Notes: generated from the letters alone by a model not told the origin. DNA of 64,000 nucleotides from Geomobilimonas luticola (GCF_018476905.1 NZ_JAHCVK010000001.1:1354187-1418186), one strand, 5' to 3'. Shown: positions 15,610 through 26,107, numbered from the stretch's first letter. Made by a program: numbers and translations.

Positions 15610-16052
15610 AAGCGGTCATTCAGCGGGTTGCCGAGGCGCGGGTGGAGGTGGCCGGCGCGACGGTGGGCGCCATCGGCCGCGGCATGCTCGTGCTGCTCGG
15701 GGTGGAGAAGGGGGACGGAGAGCGGGACGCGGCCTGGCTGGCGGAGAAGATCGTGGGACTGCGCATCTTCGAGGATGCTGCCGGCAAGATGAACCTGGCG
15801 CTGCAGGACACCGGCGGTGCGATGCTGGCGGTCTCCCAGTTCACCCTGGCGGGGAACTGCGCCAAGGGGAGGCGCCCTTCCTTCGATACGGCCGCCCCTT
15901 CCGACGAGGCGAACCGGCTCTATGAACTGTTCGTTGCGAAGGTAAAGGAGCTGGGGATTTCGGTCGCCACCGGCATCTTCCAGGCGGATATGCAGGTGCA
16001 TCTGGTCAACGACGGGCCGGTGACGTTCATTCTAGAAAGTCGTGAAAAGTGA
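15606..16052 (+). CDS. dtd: D-aminoacyl-tRNA deacylase
   Basis: The 148-residue protein is full-length DTD, which hydrolyses D-amino acids (and glycine) misattached to tRNA. Key motifs are present: [32 protein letters not shown] (active site) and NDGPVT near the end (the chirality-checking GP dipeptide). The start codon is GTG at 15606, overlapping the macro-domain stop. Confidence 0.96.
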   Translation: MKAVIQRVAEARVEVAGATVGAIGRGMLVLLGVEKGDGERDAAWLAEKIVGLRIFEDAAGKMNLALQDTGGAMLAVSQFTLAGNCAKGRRPSFDTAAPSDEANRLYELFVAKVKELGISVATGIFQADMQVHLVNDGPVTFILESREK

Positions 16053-16061
16053 ATCGATAAC

Positions 16062-16200
16062 GGCAATTGAACGCGGATGACGCGGATGGACGCCGATAAA
16101 ACAAATAGACAGATAAACAACCTGATCAACCTTTTGGGTTAACCCTTTGAAAGGTTCTAAATCCGCGTAAATCCGTCAAAATCAGATTTGATCTGCGTTA
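16062..16200. repeat. Intergenic inverted-repeat region after dtd
   Basis: GAACGCGGATGACGCGGATGGACG near the left end faces AAATCCGCGTAAATCCGTC near 16160 and ATCTGCGTT near 16192. In the centre AACCTTT-TGGGTTAACCC-TTTGAAAGGTT is itself palindromic. No gene fits. It belongs to the same class of fold-back intergenic sequence as those at 12896 and 49011, but with a different word. Confidence 0.5.
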
Positions 16201-16221
16201 AATGTCTTTTTTCCAGGGTGA

Positions 16222-17091
16222 ATGGTGAATAGCAAAAATCTGAAAACCATCCTCGACGGTCTTTACGCCGCCCGCTCGTCGCGGCACCTGGCCAATGACC
16301 CGCTCTCCTTCTGCCACCGCTACCCCGATCCGGCGGACCGGGAGATCGTCGGTTTCATCGCCGCGGCGTTCGCCTACGGCAACGTGAAGATCATCCTGAA
16401 AAACCTGGAAGCCGTCTTCGCCCCCATGGGACCGTCGCCGCGTCGCTTCGTTGAGACGTTCGAGCCTGCCGGTGAGCTGCGGAGCTACGCCGGCTTCAAA
16501 CACCGCTTCAACGACCATCGCGACCTCTGTGCCCTGTTGCTGGCGGCCCGCACCATGCTGGAGGAGGCGGACTCCATCGGCGACTACTTCCTCGGCTGTT
16601 ACGACGCAACGGCGGAGGATATCACCCCGTCCCTCATCGAGTTCACGGCGGCGCTCCTTGCCATGGACTACACGCCGGTCTTCGGCCCCGCAGGCATCCC
16701 TGCCGACTCCTACTTTCCCTTCTTCTTCCCGTCACCCGCCGCCGGCAGCGCCTGCAAAAGGCTTTGCATGTTTCTGCGCTGGATGGTCCGCCCTGCCGAC
16801 GGGATCGACCTGGGGCTCTGGCGAGAGGTCTCCCCGTCCAAGCTGGTGATCCCCGTGGATGCCCATATCCAGCGGATAGGGCGCAACCTGGGGCTCACCT
16901 TCCGCAGGCAGGCGGACTGGCGCATGGCCCGGGAGATTACGGCGGCCCTGCGGAAGCTCGATCCAGCCGACCCGGTGAAATACGACTTCTCCCTCTGTCA
17001 TCTGGGGATTTCGGAGGGGTGCGACGGAACGGTTCGCCCCCTCTGCGGTGAGTGCCCGGTGACGACCGTCTGCACGGAAAGATCGTCATGA
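16222..17091 (+). CDS. TIGR02757 (DUF2400) family protein
   Basis: The 289-residue protein matches the conserved bacterial TIGR02757/DUF2400 family of unknown function (NDPLSFCHRYPDPADREIVGFIAAAFAYGNV, VIPVDAHIQRIGRNLGL). The C-terminus has a cysteine pattern (CHLGISEGC...CGECPVTTVC) resembling the iron-sulfur loop of HhH-GPD DNA glycosylases, so a nucleic-acid role is possible. The ATG at 16222 has a poor ribosome site, and a GTG one codon later is equally plausible. It overlaps the pabB-pabC fusion by 4 nt (ATGA) and is coupled to it. Confidence 0.85.
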   Translation: MVNSKNLKTILDGLYAARSSRHLANDPLSFCHRYPDPADREIVGFIAAAFAYGNVKIILKNLEAVFAPMGPSPRRFVETFEPAGELRSYAGFKHRFNDHRDLCALLLAARTMLEEADSIGDYFLGCYDATAEDITPSLIEFTAALLAMDYTPVFGPAGIPADSYFPFFFPSPAAGSACKRLCMFLRWMVRPADGIDLGLWREVSPSKLVIPVDAHIQRIGRNLGLTFRRQADWRMAREITAALRKLDPADPVKYDFSLCHLGISEGCDGTVRPLCGECPVTTVCTERSS

Positions 17092-18872
17092 GCACTACCC
17101 CCATCGTCCTCCTCGATTCCTTTGCCACGCGTCATCACCCCGCTTCGTACCGGTTCGACGGCTTCGTGGAGGAGATCGTCGCCCATGCACCAGATGAGGT
17201 CATTCCCGCCTTGCGCCGGGTGGAGGCCGCCGTGGCGGAGGGGCTGCATGCCGCCGGCTTCGTTTCTTACGAGGCAGCGCCGGGGTTGGGAACCGGTCTG
17301 ACGACCCATTCCCCCGGCCCTTTCCCCCTGGTCTGGTTCGGCATCTTCCGGCGGCGGTATGGTCTTGCGGCGCGACAGCCTTGCGGGGTGGAGAGGGCGC
17401 ATCACGCCGGTTACGGAACGGCGGACTGGACCTCGTCCCTCGGCCCGGAAGCATACGGCGGGTTGGTGGGGCGGATACGAGAGTACATCGCCGCCGGCGA
17501 CACCTATCAGGTCAACTTCACCCTCCGCCAGCATTTCCGGCTGGACGGCGATCCCCAGGAGTGCTACCACGACCTCTGCCGCTCCCAGAAGGCATCCTAC
17601 TGCGCGTTCATGGATACGGAGCGCTTCCAGATACTTTCCGCCTCCCCCGAGCTCTTCTTCGAGCTGAAGCGCGGCGTGATCACCTGCCGCCCCATGAAGG
17701 GGACGGCGCGGCGGGGACGGTGGCTCGGAGAGGATGAGGCGGTCAAGGAGCAGCTGAAGGAGAGCGAGAAGGAGCGGGCGGAAAACCTGATGATCGTCGA
17801 TCTCCTGCGCAACGACATGGGGAAGGTGGCGGAAACCGGGTCGGTTCGGGTGGAATCGCTCTTCGACGTGGAGACGCTGGAAACGGTCCACCAGATGACC
17901 TCAACCATCACCGCCCGTGTGAGGGAGGACGCGGGACTTGTGGAGATATTCCAGGCGCTGTTCCCCTGCGGTTCGGTGACGGGGGCTCCGAAGAAACGGA
18001 GCATGGAGATCATCCGTGAGCTGGAGGCGAGCCCGCGCGGGCTGTATACCGGCTGCATCGGCTATGTCTCGCCGTCGGCGGGTAATGCGACCCAGAACGA
18101 GGCGGTTTTCAGTGTCGCCATCAGGACCGCCGTCATGGACACCCCCGCGGGGAGGGCTGAACTGGGGGTCGGCAGCGGCATTACCATCGGTTCAACCGCA
18201 CATGCAGAGTACGAAGAATGTCTGGACAAGGGGCGCTTTGCCCGGCACGTGATACCGGAATTCCAGCTCGTGGAAACCATGCTCCATGAAGAGGGGAAAG
18301 GCTATTTCCTCCTGGAACGGCACCTTGCCCGCCTGTCCCGTTCGGCGGACTATTTCGGGTTTCCCCTTCGACTGGGGCAGGTTGCCCTGGTGCTGGAACG
18401 CCGTGCGGCACCCCTCACCGGTCTCACGAGGGTCAGGCTCCTCCTTAACCGGCGGGGGGCGTTTTCCATCCAGACGGAAGCGCTTCCCCTGTCTGCAGCG
18501 GAAGAGCCGGTACCGGTCGCCATCGCGCCGATGCCGGTGGATTCGGCCGACCCGTTCCTCTACCATAAGACCACCCATCGCCACTTCTACCGTTCGGTCC
18601 TGGACCGGTATCCCTATTGTGGAGACGTGCTGTTCGTGAACGAACGGGGGGAGGTTACCGAAGGTGCGAACCATAACGTCGTTGCCCGTCTGGATGGCGA
18701 ACTGGTCACCCCTCCCCATACGGCAGGCCTTCTTTCCGGCACCTTCCGGGCGGAACTTCTGGCGAGGGGAGAGATACGGGAAAGGGTCATAACCCCCGTG
18801 GATCTGGCCCGGGCGGAGGAACTCTGGCTCATCAATTCGGTACGGAAATGGCGGCGGGCAAAACTACAATAA
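17088..18872 (+). CDS. pabB: Bifunctional aminodeoxychorismate synthase component I / aminodeoxychorismate lyase
   Basis: The 594-residue protein joins two steps of p-aminobenzoate (folate) synthesis. Residues 1-370 are the chorismate-using PabB domain, with DTYQVNFTLR, ILSASPELFF, PMKGTARRG, LMIVDLLRNDMGKVA and GSVTGAPKKRSMEII. Residues 380-594 are a class-IV aminotransferase-fold lyase like PabC, with the PLP lysine in FLYHKTTHRHFYR and NERGEVTEGANHNVVA. The glutaminase partner (PabA) is not in the window. The ATG at 17088 follows GGAAAG and overlaps the previous stop. Such fusions are common in deltaproteobacteria. Confidence 0.93.
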   Translation: MSTTPIVLLDSFATRHHPASYRFDGFVEEIVAHAPDEVIPALRRVEAAVAEGLHAAGFVSYEAAPGLGTGLTTHSPGPFPLVWFGIFRRRYGLAARQPCGVERAHHAGYGTADWTSSLGPEAYGGLVGRIREYIAAGDTYQVNFTLRQHFRLDGDPQECYHDLCRSQKASYCAFMDTERFQILSASPELFFELKRGVITCRPMKGTARRGRWLGEDEAVKEQLKESEKERAENLMIVDLLRNDMGKVAETGSVRVESLFDVETLETVHQMTSTITARVREDAGLVEIFQALFPCGSVTGAPKKRSMEIIRELEASPRGLYTGCIGYVSPSAGNATQNEAVFSVAIRTAVMDTPAGRAELGVGSGITIGSTAHAEYEECLDKGRFARHVIPEFQLVETMLHEEGKGYFLLERHLARLSRSADYFGFPLRLGQVALVLERRAAPLTGLTRVRLLLNRRGAFSIQTEALPLSAAEEPVPVAIAPMPVDSADPFLYHKTTHRHFYRSVLDRYPYCGDVLFVNERGEVTEGANHNVVARLDGELVTPPHTAGLLSGTFRAELLARGEIRERVITPVDLARAEELWLINSVRKWRRAKLQ

Positions 18873-18887
18873 TACAGGGGAGCAGCT

Positions 18888-19751
18888 ATGCAGACATTCG
18901 GCTTTATCGGCCTCGGCATCATGGGGAGTGCCATGGCGAAGAATCTGATAAAAGCGGGGTTCACGGTAACGGTCTGGAACCGCTCGGCGGACAAGTGCCG
19001 GGAGCTTGAGGCCCTCGGCGCCACGGTGGCGGCGACGCCAAGGCAGGTGGTGGAAGCATGCCCGGTCACCTTTGCCATGCTGGCCGACCCGGCTGCCGCC
19101 CTGGCGGTCTGTGACGGCCCGGACGGGGTGCTGGCGGGGGTATCCGCGGGGAAAGGGTACGTGGACATGTCCACGGTCGATGCCGCCACTTCCGTTCAAA
19201 TCGCCGCCGCGGTCACTGCCCGGGGAGGCCGGTTCCTGGAGGCGCCGGTATCGGGGAGCAGGAAGCCGGCCGAGGACGGGACGCTCATCATCCTTGCCGC
19301 CGGCGACCGCTCCCTCCACGACGAAGCCCTTCCCGGGCTGGAAAGGATGGGGAAGAAGATGCTCCATCTGGGGGAGGTGGGGAACGGTGCCCGGATGAAG
19401 CTGGTGGTGAACATGGTCATGGGGGGGATGATGACGGCCTTCTGCGAAGGGCTTGCCCTGGGGGAGAAGGCCGGTCTCCATCAGGCCGACATCCTTGACG
19501 TCATAGACTCTGGCGCCATGGCCAACCCGATGTTCAGGCTGAAGGGGGGGCAGATCGGCCAGGGGAAATTCGCTGCAGCCTTTCCCCTCAAGCATATGCA
19601 GAAGGATATGCGGCTTGCGGTGGCCCTGGGTGACGGGGTGGAACAGCCGCTTTTTTCCGCTGCCACGGCCAACGAACTCTTCAAGCGGGCCAAGGAGATG
19701 GGGTTCGGCGACGAAGACTTCGCGGCTGTCTTCAAGGCGATCCGTGCATGA
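18888..19751 (+). CDS. 3-hydroxyisobutyrate dehydrogenase family (glyoxylate/succinic semialdehyde reductase type)
   Basis: The 287-residue protein has an N-terminal NAD(P)-binding GxGxxG (GFIGLGIMGSAMAKNL), the substrate motif FLEAPVSGSRKPAEDGTL, the catalytic lysine in GARMKLVVNMVMGG near residue 171, and a helical C-terminal domain (FPLKHMQKDMRLAV). It closely resembles the Geobacter beta-hydroxyacid dehydrogenases described as succinic semialdehyde/glyoxylate reductases. It lies 15 bp behind the pabB fusion and overlaps the small membrane gene that follows. Confidence 0.92.
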   Translation: MQTFGFIGLGIMGSAMAKNLIKAGFTVTVWNRSADKCRELEALGATVAATPRQVVEACPVTFAMLADPAAALAVCDGPDGVLAGVSAGKGYVDMSTVDAATSVQIAAAVTARGGRFLEAPVSGSRKPAEDGTLIILAAGDRSLHDEALPGLERMGKKMLHLGEVGNGARMKLVVNMVMGGMMTAFCEGLALGEKAGLHQADILDVIDSGAMANPMFRLKGGQIGQGKFAAAFPLKHMQKDMRLAVALGDGVEQPLFSAATANELFKRAKEMGFGDEDFAAVFKAIRA

Positions 19752-19918
19752 AGGGAGCGCTCCAGTTCCTGTCGGTCGTTCTCCTTACCTGGTCGTTTCT
19801 CTATCCCCTTCTTTTTGGTGGTATCGGTCGGCGGGTCGCCTGGGGGTGGGTCGCCGGCATGGCGGCGGGAGGAGTGGTCTGTCTCTATCTTCTCGTCAGG
19901 TACCGGCGGGAACTCTAA
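19748..19918 (+). CDS. 56-residue two-helix membrane protein
   Basis: A short gene begins at the ATG at 19748, overlapping the TGA of the dehydrogenase gene (ATGA), and ends with TAA at 19916-19918. The product (MKGALQFLSVVLLTWSFLYP..., ending LLVRYRREL) has two hydrophobic segments (about residues 5-24 and 33-50) joined by GGIGRRVAWG, and a basic C-terminal tail. I do not recognise a family. The overlap, the clear membrane pattern and the GC-rich coding composition support it as a real translationally coupled gene. Confidence 0.6.
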   Translation: MKGALQFLSVVLLTWSFLYPLLFGGIGRRVAWGWVAGMAAGGVVCLYLLVRYRREL

Positions 19919-19953
19919 TGCCCCCTTCGCCGTCGGCCAGGAGTGCGGCTCCG

Positions 19954-21021
19954 TTATGTTGTGGCATTCCCGGCAGTATGGATAGTCACCCGGTTCTTCC
20001 CTTCCTTTTTACTCAGATACATCGCCTCGTCCGCCTTCACGATCACCGTCCTGATGTCGGCACCGTCCTCGGGGAAGGCTGCAACGCCAGCCGATATGGT
20101 GGTGGAGAGTCGTATCCCCTCGTAATCGAAGGGGGTATCGGCCAGGTTGGAGACGATGCGACGGATGGCGATGAGGCTTGACTCCTTGCTGGTGCCCGTG
20201 AACATGACGAGGAATTCGTCTCCGCCGTAACGGGCCGCGATGTCGCTCGACCGGATGTTGCGATTGATGGTACGGGCGACATGCCGGATCATTTCGGTCC
20301 CCGCAAAATGGCCATGGCGATCGTTGATCTGCTTCAGGTTGTCGGCGTCCAGCATGCAGACGGTCAGGGTCGAACCGTTCCGTTGTGCCAGTTCCTTGTG
20401 GGCTGCTGCCAGGTTGAAGAAATTGCGCATGTTGTGGAGGCCGGTGAGGTCGTCGGTAAGGGAGAGCTGCTCCGCTTCCTGGCGGGCGTTCTCCGCTTCG
20501 CTGGAGAGCATGGCACCCAGATGGGCGATGAACATGAAGGGGAGTATCTCCAGGATGTTGGAGACAAAGGTCTCTTCGAAGATGTTGAGGGAAACCTGAT
20601 CTGCGGCGAGGAAAACGTAGGCTGTCACCGCCAGGGTGGCCATGAAGTACGTGGCTTTGCGCCCCTGGGTCAGGGATGTGGCCATGAGGATCAGATACAT
20701 GAGGGAAATAAAGGGGCTCGCCACCTTGCCGGTCAGCCAGCATACCGCGACAGTGAAAGCAAGGAAGACAATCAGGTCGATGAAGGTCTTGAGTGATTCC
20801 CGTGACGGCATGGCATAATGGGCGCCCACCCTGTATGCCAGCAAGAGAAAACAGAAAAACACGAGGTACAGGGTTGTTGTCATGCCGGGGGGGAGAAGCA
20901 GAATGTTCAGGGCGACCAGGGCAATGAGGAACCAGGAAATATTCCCCATGATACGGTTGTACCTGGCGTAGCGGGAATTGGCACCCGTTCTGGGCCTGCT
21001 GTAGATGTCGAAATCTTCCAT
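19954..21021 (-). CDS. Membrane-bound diguanylate cyclase (GGDEF)
   Basis: The 355-residue protein has about six membrane segments between residues 25 and 165 and a short linker. Its C-terminal GGDEF domain has the intact active site RYGGDEFLV and the inhibitory I-site RSSD five residues before it. It should make c-di-GMP and be subject to product inhibition. The start at 21021 (MEDFDIYSR) fits the topology. A GTG at 21135 would add 38 residues of low credibility, and neither start has a strong ribosome site. It converges on the small membrane gene at 19748. Confidence 0.85.
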   Translation of the reverse strand: MEDFDIYSRPRTGANSRYARYNRIMGNISWFLIALVALNILLLPPGMTTTLYLVFFCFLLLAYRVGAHYAMPSRESLKTFIDLIVFLAFTVAVCWLTGKVASPFISLMYLILMATSLTQGRKATYFMATLAVTAYVFLAADQVSLNIFEETFVSNILEILPFMFIAHLGAMLSSEAENARQEAEQLSLTDDLTGLHNMRNFFNLAAAHKELAQRNGSTLTVCMLDADNLKQINDRHGHFAGTEMIRHVARTINRNIRSSDIAARYGGDEFLVMFTGTSKESSLIAIRRIVSNLADTPFDYEGIRLSTTISAGVAAFPEDGADIRTVIVKADEAMYLSKKEGKNRVTIHTAGNATT

Positions 21022-21206
21022 GGCTTGCCGTGCGCCCTGTTGACAGTGATTTCGCAAGCGGGTCTTTGCCGTGCAGGCATGGAATGTACTGTATAACAAA
21101 TTACGTAATTTTTCAGCGAAATTGTTGCAGTTCACCTGGTGCCGTGGGGCACACAGGGTTACGGGCCCTTGTACGGCATTTAATGTTTGATGGGTGATAA
21201 AAAAGC

Positions 21207-21235
21207 TTGTTATTGTGCGGATAAACAGGCATAAT
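21207..21235 (+). promoter_or_regulatory. Predicted promoter of typA
   Basis: TTGTTA (21207-21212) and CATAAT (21230-21235) are 17 bp apart, about 110 bp before the typA start and upstream of a leader terminator. Confidence 0.55.
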
Positions 21236-21248
21236 CACAGATTGTCAA

Positions 21249-21271
21249 GGCGGGCGGTTGCCCGTCTTTTT
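21249..21271 (+). terminator. Intrinsic-terminator-like hairpin in the typA leader
   Basis: GGCGGGC pairs with GCCCGTC across GGTT and is followed by TTTTT, on the plus strand. It lies between the predicted promoter (21207-21235) and typA, so it could act as an attenuator. Confidence 0.6.
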
Positions 21272-21347
21272 CTTTTCAGCCGCTCTGTCCTTCGCTGCCG
21301 GCGTCGGCCTTGCAATTTTCAGCAGTTTGTAAAAGAGGAGAATGTCT

Positions 21348-23150
<1,803 letters not shown>

Positions 23151-23185
23151 TTCCTTTTTCCAGGAAATAGAAGCAAGGAAGTCGA

Positions 23186-23213
23186 GGCGGAGAGGAAACT
23201 CTCCGCCTTTCTT
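23186..23213 (+). terminator. Terminator after typA
   Basis: GGCGGAGAG and CTCTCCGCC form a 9-bp stem with a GAAA tetraloop, followed by TTTCTT. Confidence 0.88.
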
Positions 23214-23230
23214 GCGAGGGCAACTTTGCA

Positions 23231-23259
23231 TTGACATCGCCACCCGTTTCCACTACTTT
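23231..23259 (+). promoter_or_regulatory. Promoter of the bamD-lipoprotein operon
   Basis: A perfect -35 TTGACA (23231-23236) lies 17 bp from TACTTT (23254-23259), 30 bp before the bamD start. Confidence 0.7.
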
Positions 23260-23289
23260 TTCCGTAATACTCACGTGCCAGGGGAAACA

Positions 23290-24045
23290 ATGTCCTATCT
23301 TACATCACACAATCTTGCCGCATTACTCTGCCTGGGCTTTGCCCTTGCCCTTGCCGGCTGCGCTTCGGCGCCCCAGCCGATCAAGACCCCCGAGACCTAC
23401 CTCAAGGAGGGGGATGCGTTCTATGCCAATCGCAACTATGAGGATGCAATTGCCGAGTGGAAGAGGGTGAAGGAGAGCTACGCGTCACCGGAACTTACCA
23501 TCATGGCGGAGTTGAAGATCGCCGATGCCCAGTACGACAACGGCAATTACATCGAGGCTGCAGCCTCCTACGAGGAGTTCCGCAAGCTCCATCCCGCCAA
23601 CGAAAAGGCCGACTATGCACTCTACCGGCTCGGGCTCTGCAATTACAACCAGATTACCGGCATCGATACTGACCAGACCCCGGTGAAGAACGCCGTCACC
23701 CTCTTCGAGTCGTTCCTCCGTCTTTACCCCAAATCTTCCTATGCCTCCGAAGTCCAGGATAAACTCGACGTCTGCCGGATGAAGCAGGTCCAGTACGAGA
23801 TTTACGTCGGCCGGTTCTACCTGCGCAACGGCAACTACCAGTCTGCCATCAAGCGGCTCGAGGAGGCCCTGGCAACCTTTCCCAAGTCCCCCTTCCACGA
23901 CGAGACCCTCTTTTACCTGGGTGAAGCGTACCTGCGGGCCGGCAACCGGGAGAAGGGGCGGGGTGCCTTCACCCGGCTGTTTAGCGAATTCCGCACCAGC
24001 AAATACGTGGAAAAGGCCCGCAGCGTCATGGACAGTTATTACTGA
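23290..24045 (+). CDS. bamD: Outer membrane protein assembly factor BamD (lipoprotein)
   Basis: The 251-residue protein has a lipoprotein signal peptide with lipobox LAGC (Cys24) and five TPR-like repeats typical of BamD/YfiO: YLKEGDAFYANRNYEDAIAEW, AELKIADAQYDNGNYIEAAASY, ADYALYRLGLCNYNQ and DETLFYLGEAYLRAGNREKG. BamD is the essential TPR lipoprotein of the machine that inserts beta-barrel proteins in the outer membrane. The ATG at 23290 follows AGGGGAA, and in-frame sequence upstream is intergenic. Its stop overlaps the next lipoprotein gene (TGATG). Confidence 0.93.
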   Translation: MSYLTSHNLAALLCLGFALALAGCASAPQPIKTPETYLKEGDAFYANRNYEDAIAEWKRVKESYASPELTIMAELKIADAQYDNGNYIEAAASYEEFRKLHPANEKADYALYRLGLCNYNQITGIDTDQTPVKNAVTLFESFLRLYPKSSYASEVQDKLDVCRMKQVQYEIYVGRFYLRNGNYQSAIKRLEEALATFPKSPFHDETLFYLGEAYLRAGNREKGRGAFTRLFSEFRTSKYVEKARSVMDSYY

Positions 24046-24446
24046 TGCACCGTTTTTTTCCCCTCCTCCTTCTCCTCATTTTCCTTTCTGCCTGTAGCGA
24101 CACGTCCGACCGGGATGCGGTCCTGGCCGTGGCCGTCAAGCGCCAGCAGGCGCTCACCAGCAGGGACATCAGTCTCTATCTCCCCCTCATTTCACCCCAC
24201 TACCAGGACAAGGGTCGCGATCACGCCGCCAAGGCGCGGGAGTTGGCAGACATCCTGGCCTCCTTCGACAAAATCGACTACCGCTCCCTCGACCGTCGGG
24301 TTGAGGTTCATGGCGATTCGGCCACCGTTACCGGCAGCTATGAACTGCGGGTGACGGGGAAGGGGAAGGAGATGGAACTGGCGGGGAAAGAGGAGCTGCG
24401 GTTGCGGAAGGAAGCAGGTGTCTGGAAAATAGTCGGCGGCCTGTGA
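24045..24446 (+). CDS. Small lipoprotein with NTF2-like domain
   Basis: The 133-residue protein has a signal peptide with lipobox LSAC (Cys17). The rest resembles a SnoaL/NTF2-like fold (VKRQQALTSRDISLYLPLISPHYQD, TVTGSYELRVTGKGKEMELAGKEELRLRKEAGVWKIVGG). It is coupled to bamD by the overlapping TGATG, so a role near the outer membrane or in envelope assembly is plausible but not shown. Confidence 0.75.
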   Translation: MHRFFPLLLLLIFLSACSDTSDRDAVLAVAVKRQQALTSRDISLYLPLISPHYQDKGRDHAAKARELADILASFDKIDYRSLDRRVEVHGDSATVTGSYELRVTGKGKEMELAGKEELRLRKEAGVWKIVGGL

Positions 24447-24453
24447 GGTCGCA

Positions 24454-25731
24454 CTAGCTGTCAGAAGCTTCCTTGATTTGTTCCTGCCGGGCAAGCTTGT
24501 CTTCGTACATCAGTTCGTCGGCCCGTTGCCACGCCTCGATGAGCCCTTGCCCGTCCAGGGCGGTTGCGCATCCGAGGGACAGGCTCAAAACGGGCCTGCC
24601 GTCATCACCGAGAATGGCCGCCAGACTCTTCCTGATCCGCTCGATGACCTCCTGGGCCGCGCCAATGGCCGTTCCGGGAAGTATGACGGCGAATTCGTCC
24701 CCGCCGATCCTTGCCACCAGGTCCTCCGTCCGGAACGCCCCTTTCATCACCTGTGCCGTCAGTTTCAGGAGTTCATCCCCCGCCGCATGCCCCTGCCGGT
24801 CATTGACCAGTTTCAGCCGGTCCACGTCGGCCACCACGATGCTGACGGGGAAGGTCCTGCCGTTCTTCAGACGTTCCAGCTCCTCGTCGTAATATGCCCG
24901 ATTGTAGAGCCCGGTCAGCATGTCGTGGGTGCTGAGGTAGCGGAGCTTGGCCTCCGTCTCCTTCCGTTCCGTGATGTCCAGGATGGCCCCCGCCACCCCA
25001 CCCACCGATCCGTCGCTGTTCAAAAAGGGTGCCTTGTAGAAGACTACGTCGTGGCGAGTTCCGTCGGCGCAGACCAGTGAGCTCTCCTGAACCTGGACCT
25101 GCCTTGTCTCAATGATGGCTCTGTCCGTCTGCTGGAAGATGTCCGCCAGCTCGCGGGGGACGAGATCATGATCGGTTTTGCCGACGATCTGTTCCCTGGT
25201 CAGACAGATATGCTCCTGAAAGGCGCGGTTGCAGCCAAGATACCGCCCATCGGCGTCCTTGTAGAAGATCGGGACGGGGATGGTAGTGATGAGAACCTGG
25301 ATGAAATGGAGTTTGTCCTGAACGGTCTGTTCCGCCCGTCGGCGGTCGGTGATGTCCCGTACGACACAGATGATCCCACCCTCTTCGAGAGCGGTGAGGG
25401 AAAGTTCCTGGGGAAAGGTGCTGCCGTCCTTCCTCCGTCCCGTTGCCTCGCCCCGCCACCTCCCGGTCTCCAGAAACAGCGGCATGATGACTTCGTCGAA
25501 CCATTCCAGCCCTGCTTCGTTATAAAGGCTTCGCCAGCTTTTGCCGATCAGTTCCGCCGGTGAGTCGTAGCCGTAGATGCTGGCGTGGGCCTGGTTCATG
25601 TAGAGATAGGCGCCTTGCTCGTCGAGTATCGCCATCCCGTCCATGGCTTCTTCCATGGCAGCGAGGTATTTGTGGAGATCTGTTTCCGGCAGCGGCTTGT
25701 TCACGGAGTACCTTTCGAACGGCTTCGGCAT
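24454..25731 (-). CDS. PAS-PAS-GGDEF diguanylate cyclase
   Basis: The 425-residue protein has no membrane segment. Two PAS domains lie at about residues 20-135 and 145-265, each ending in a PAC-like sequence (VVRDITDRRRAE, AILDITERKE). A C-terminal GGDEF domain follows, with the intact active site RIGGDEFAV and the I-site RTED upstream. It is a cytoplasmic sensor that would make c-di-GMP in response to a redox, oxygen or ligand signal sensed by the PAS domains. The start (ATG at 25731 or GTG at 25743) lacks a clear ribosome site. It ends convergently 8 bp from the lipoprotein gene. Confidence 0.88.
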   Translation of the reverse strand: MPKPFERYSVNKPLPETDLHKYLAAMEEAMDGMAILDEQGAYLYMNQAHASIYGYDSPAELIGKSWRSLYNEAGLEWFDEVIMPLFLETGRWRGEATGRRKDGSTFPQELSLTALEEGGIICVVRDITDRRRAEQTVQDKLHFIQVLITTIPVPIFYKDADGRYLGCNRAFQEHICLTREQIVGKTDHDLVPRELADIFQQTDRAIIETRQVQVQESSLVCADGTRHDVVFYKAPFLNSDGSVGGVAGAILDITERKETEAKLRYLSTHDMLTGLYNRAYYDEELERLKNGRTFPVSIVVADVDRLKLVNDRQGHAAGDELLKLTAQVMKGAFRTEDLVARIGGDEFAVILPGTAIGAAQEVIERIRKSLAAILGDDGRPVLSLSLGCATALDGQGLIEAWQRADELMYEDKLARQEQIKEASDS

Positions 25732-26075
25732 GGTGCGTTGCACGTCAAGGTAAGCTTATACCATTTGGCTGGCGCTGCAACCCTGAGCCAACTGGGGGTT
25801 ACAGTAGGCGCAAGGACAGAATACGCTGATCTCCGCTGGGGATTTTGCTCGGCAAGTGAATTGCCATAGACTCTTCTAATAAAAACCTGTATATGATTCT
25901 GCAGCGGCTTGGAAGGTTGTCGTTGTAATGGGCTGATAGTCGGATGGGAATTGAGATGCGGCAATATGATGGGGGCTGAACGGGAAAAGCATATAGATGT
26001 AGATGCAAAGGACAAGCAGCAAAAACTCAAAAAGCATCTACAGGTAGATGCATCATTCTAACTGGTCAATAACGA
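25732..26075. other. Left flank of the gene-cassette array, no gene seen
   Basis: About 340 bp between the PAS-GGDEF gene and the first cassette. The first 130 bp hold the GGDEF promoter region. The composition turns AT-rich after about 25860, and no convincing coding sequence was found. Three copies of the word GTAGATGC, in direct and inverted order, lie at 25999-26051. Confidence 0.6.
25999..26051. repeat. GTAGATGC direct and inverted repeats next to the cassette array
   Basis: GTAGATGC is at 25999-26006 and 26044-26051, with its complement GCATCTAC at 26034-26041. The last two form a tight hairpin with a 2-nt loop. The repeats lie 25 bp before the first cassette core site and could be remnants of an integration-site region. 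Confidence 0.45.
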
Positions 26076-26082
26076 GTTAGAC
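26076..26082 (+). other. Cassette core site GTTAGAC (left boundary)
   Basis: GTTAGAC fits the integron core consensus GTTRRRY. It is preceded by TCTAACT about 11 bp away, making an inverted pair like the simple core of an integron recombination site. The first cassette gene starts 26 bp later. It may be a reduced attC or the core of a lost attI site. Confidence 0.45.
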
Positions 26083-26107
26083 ATAAAATGAAAACAAAGA
26101 GACAAAA

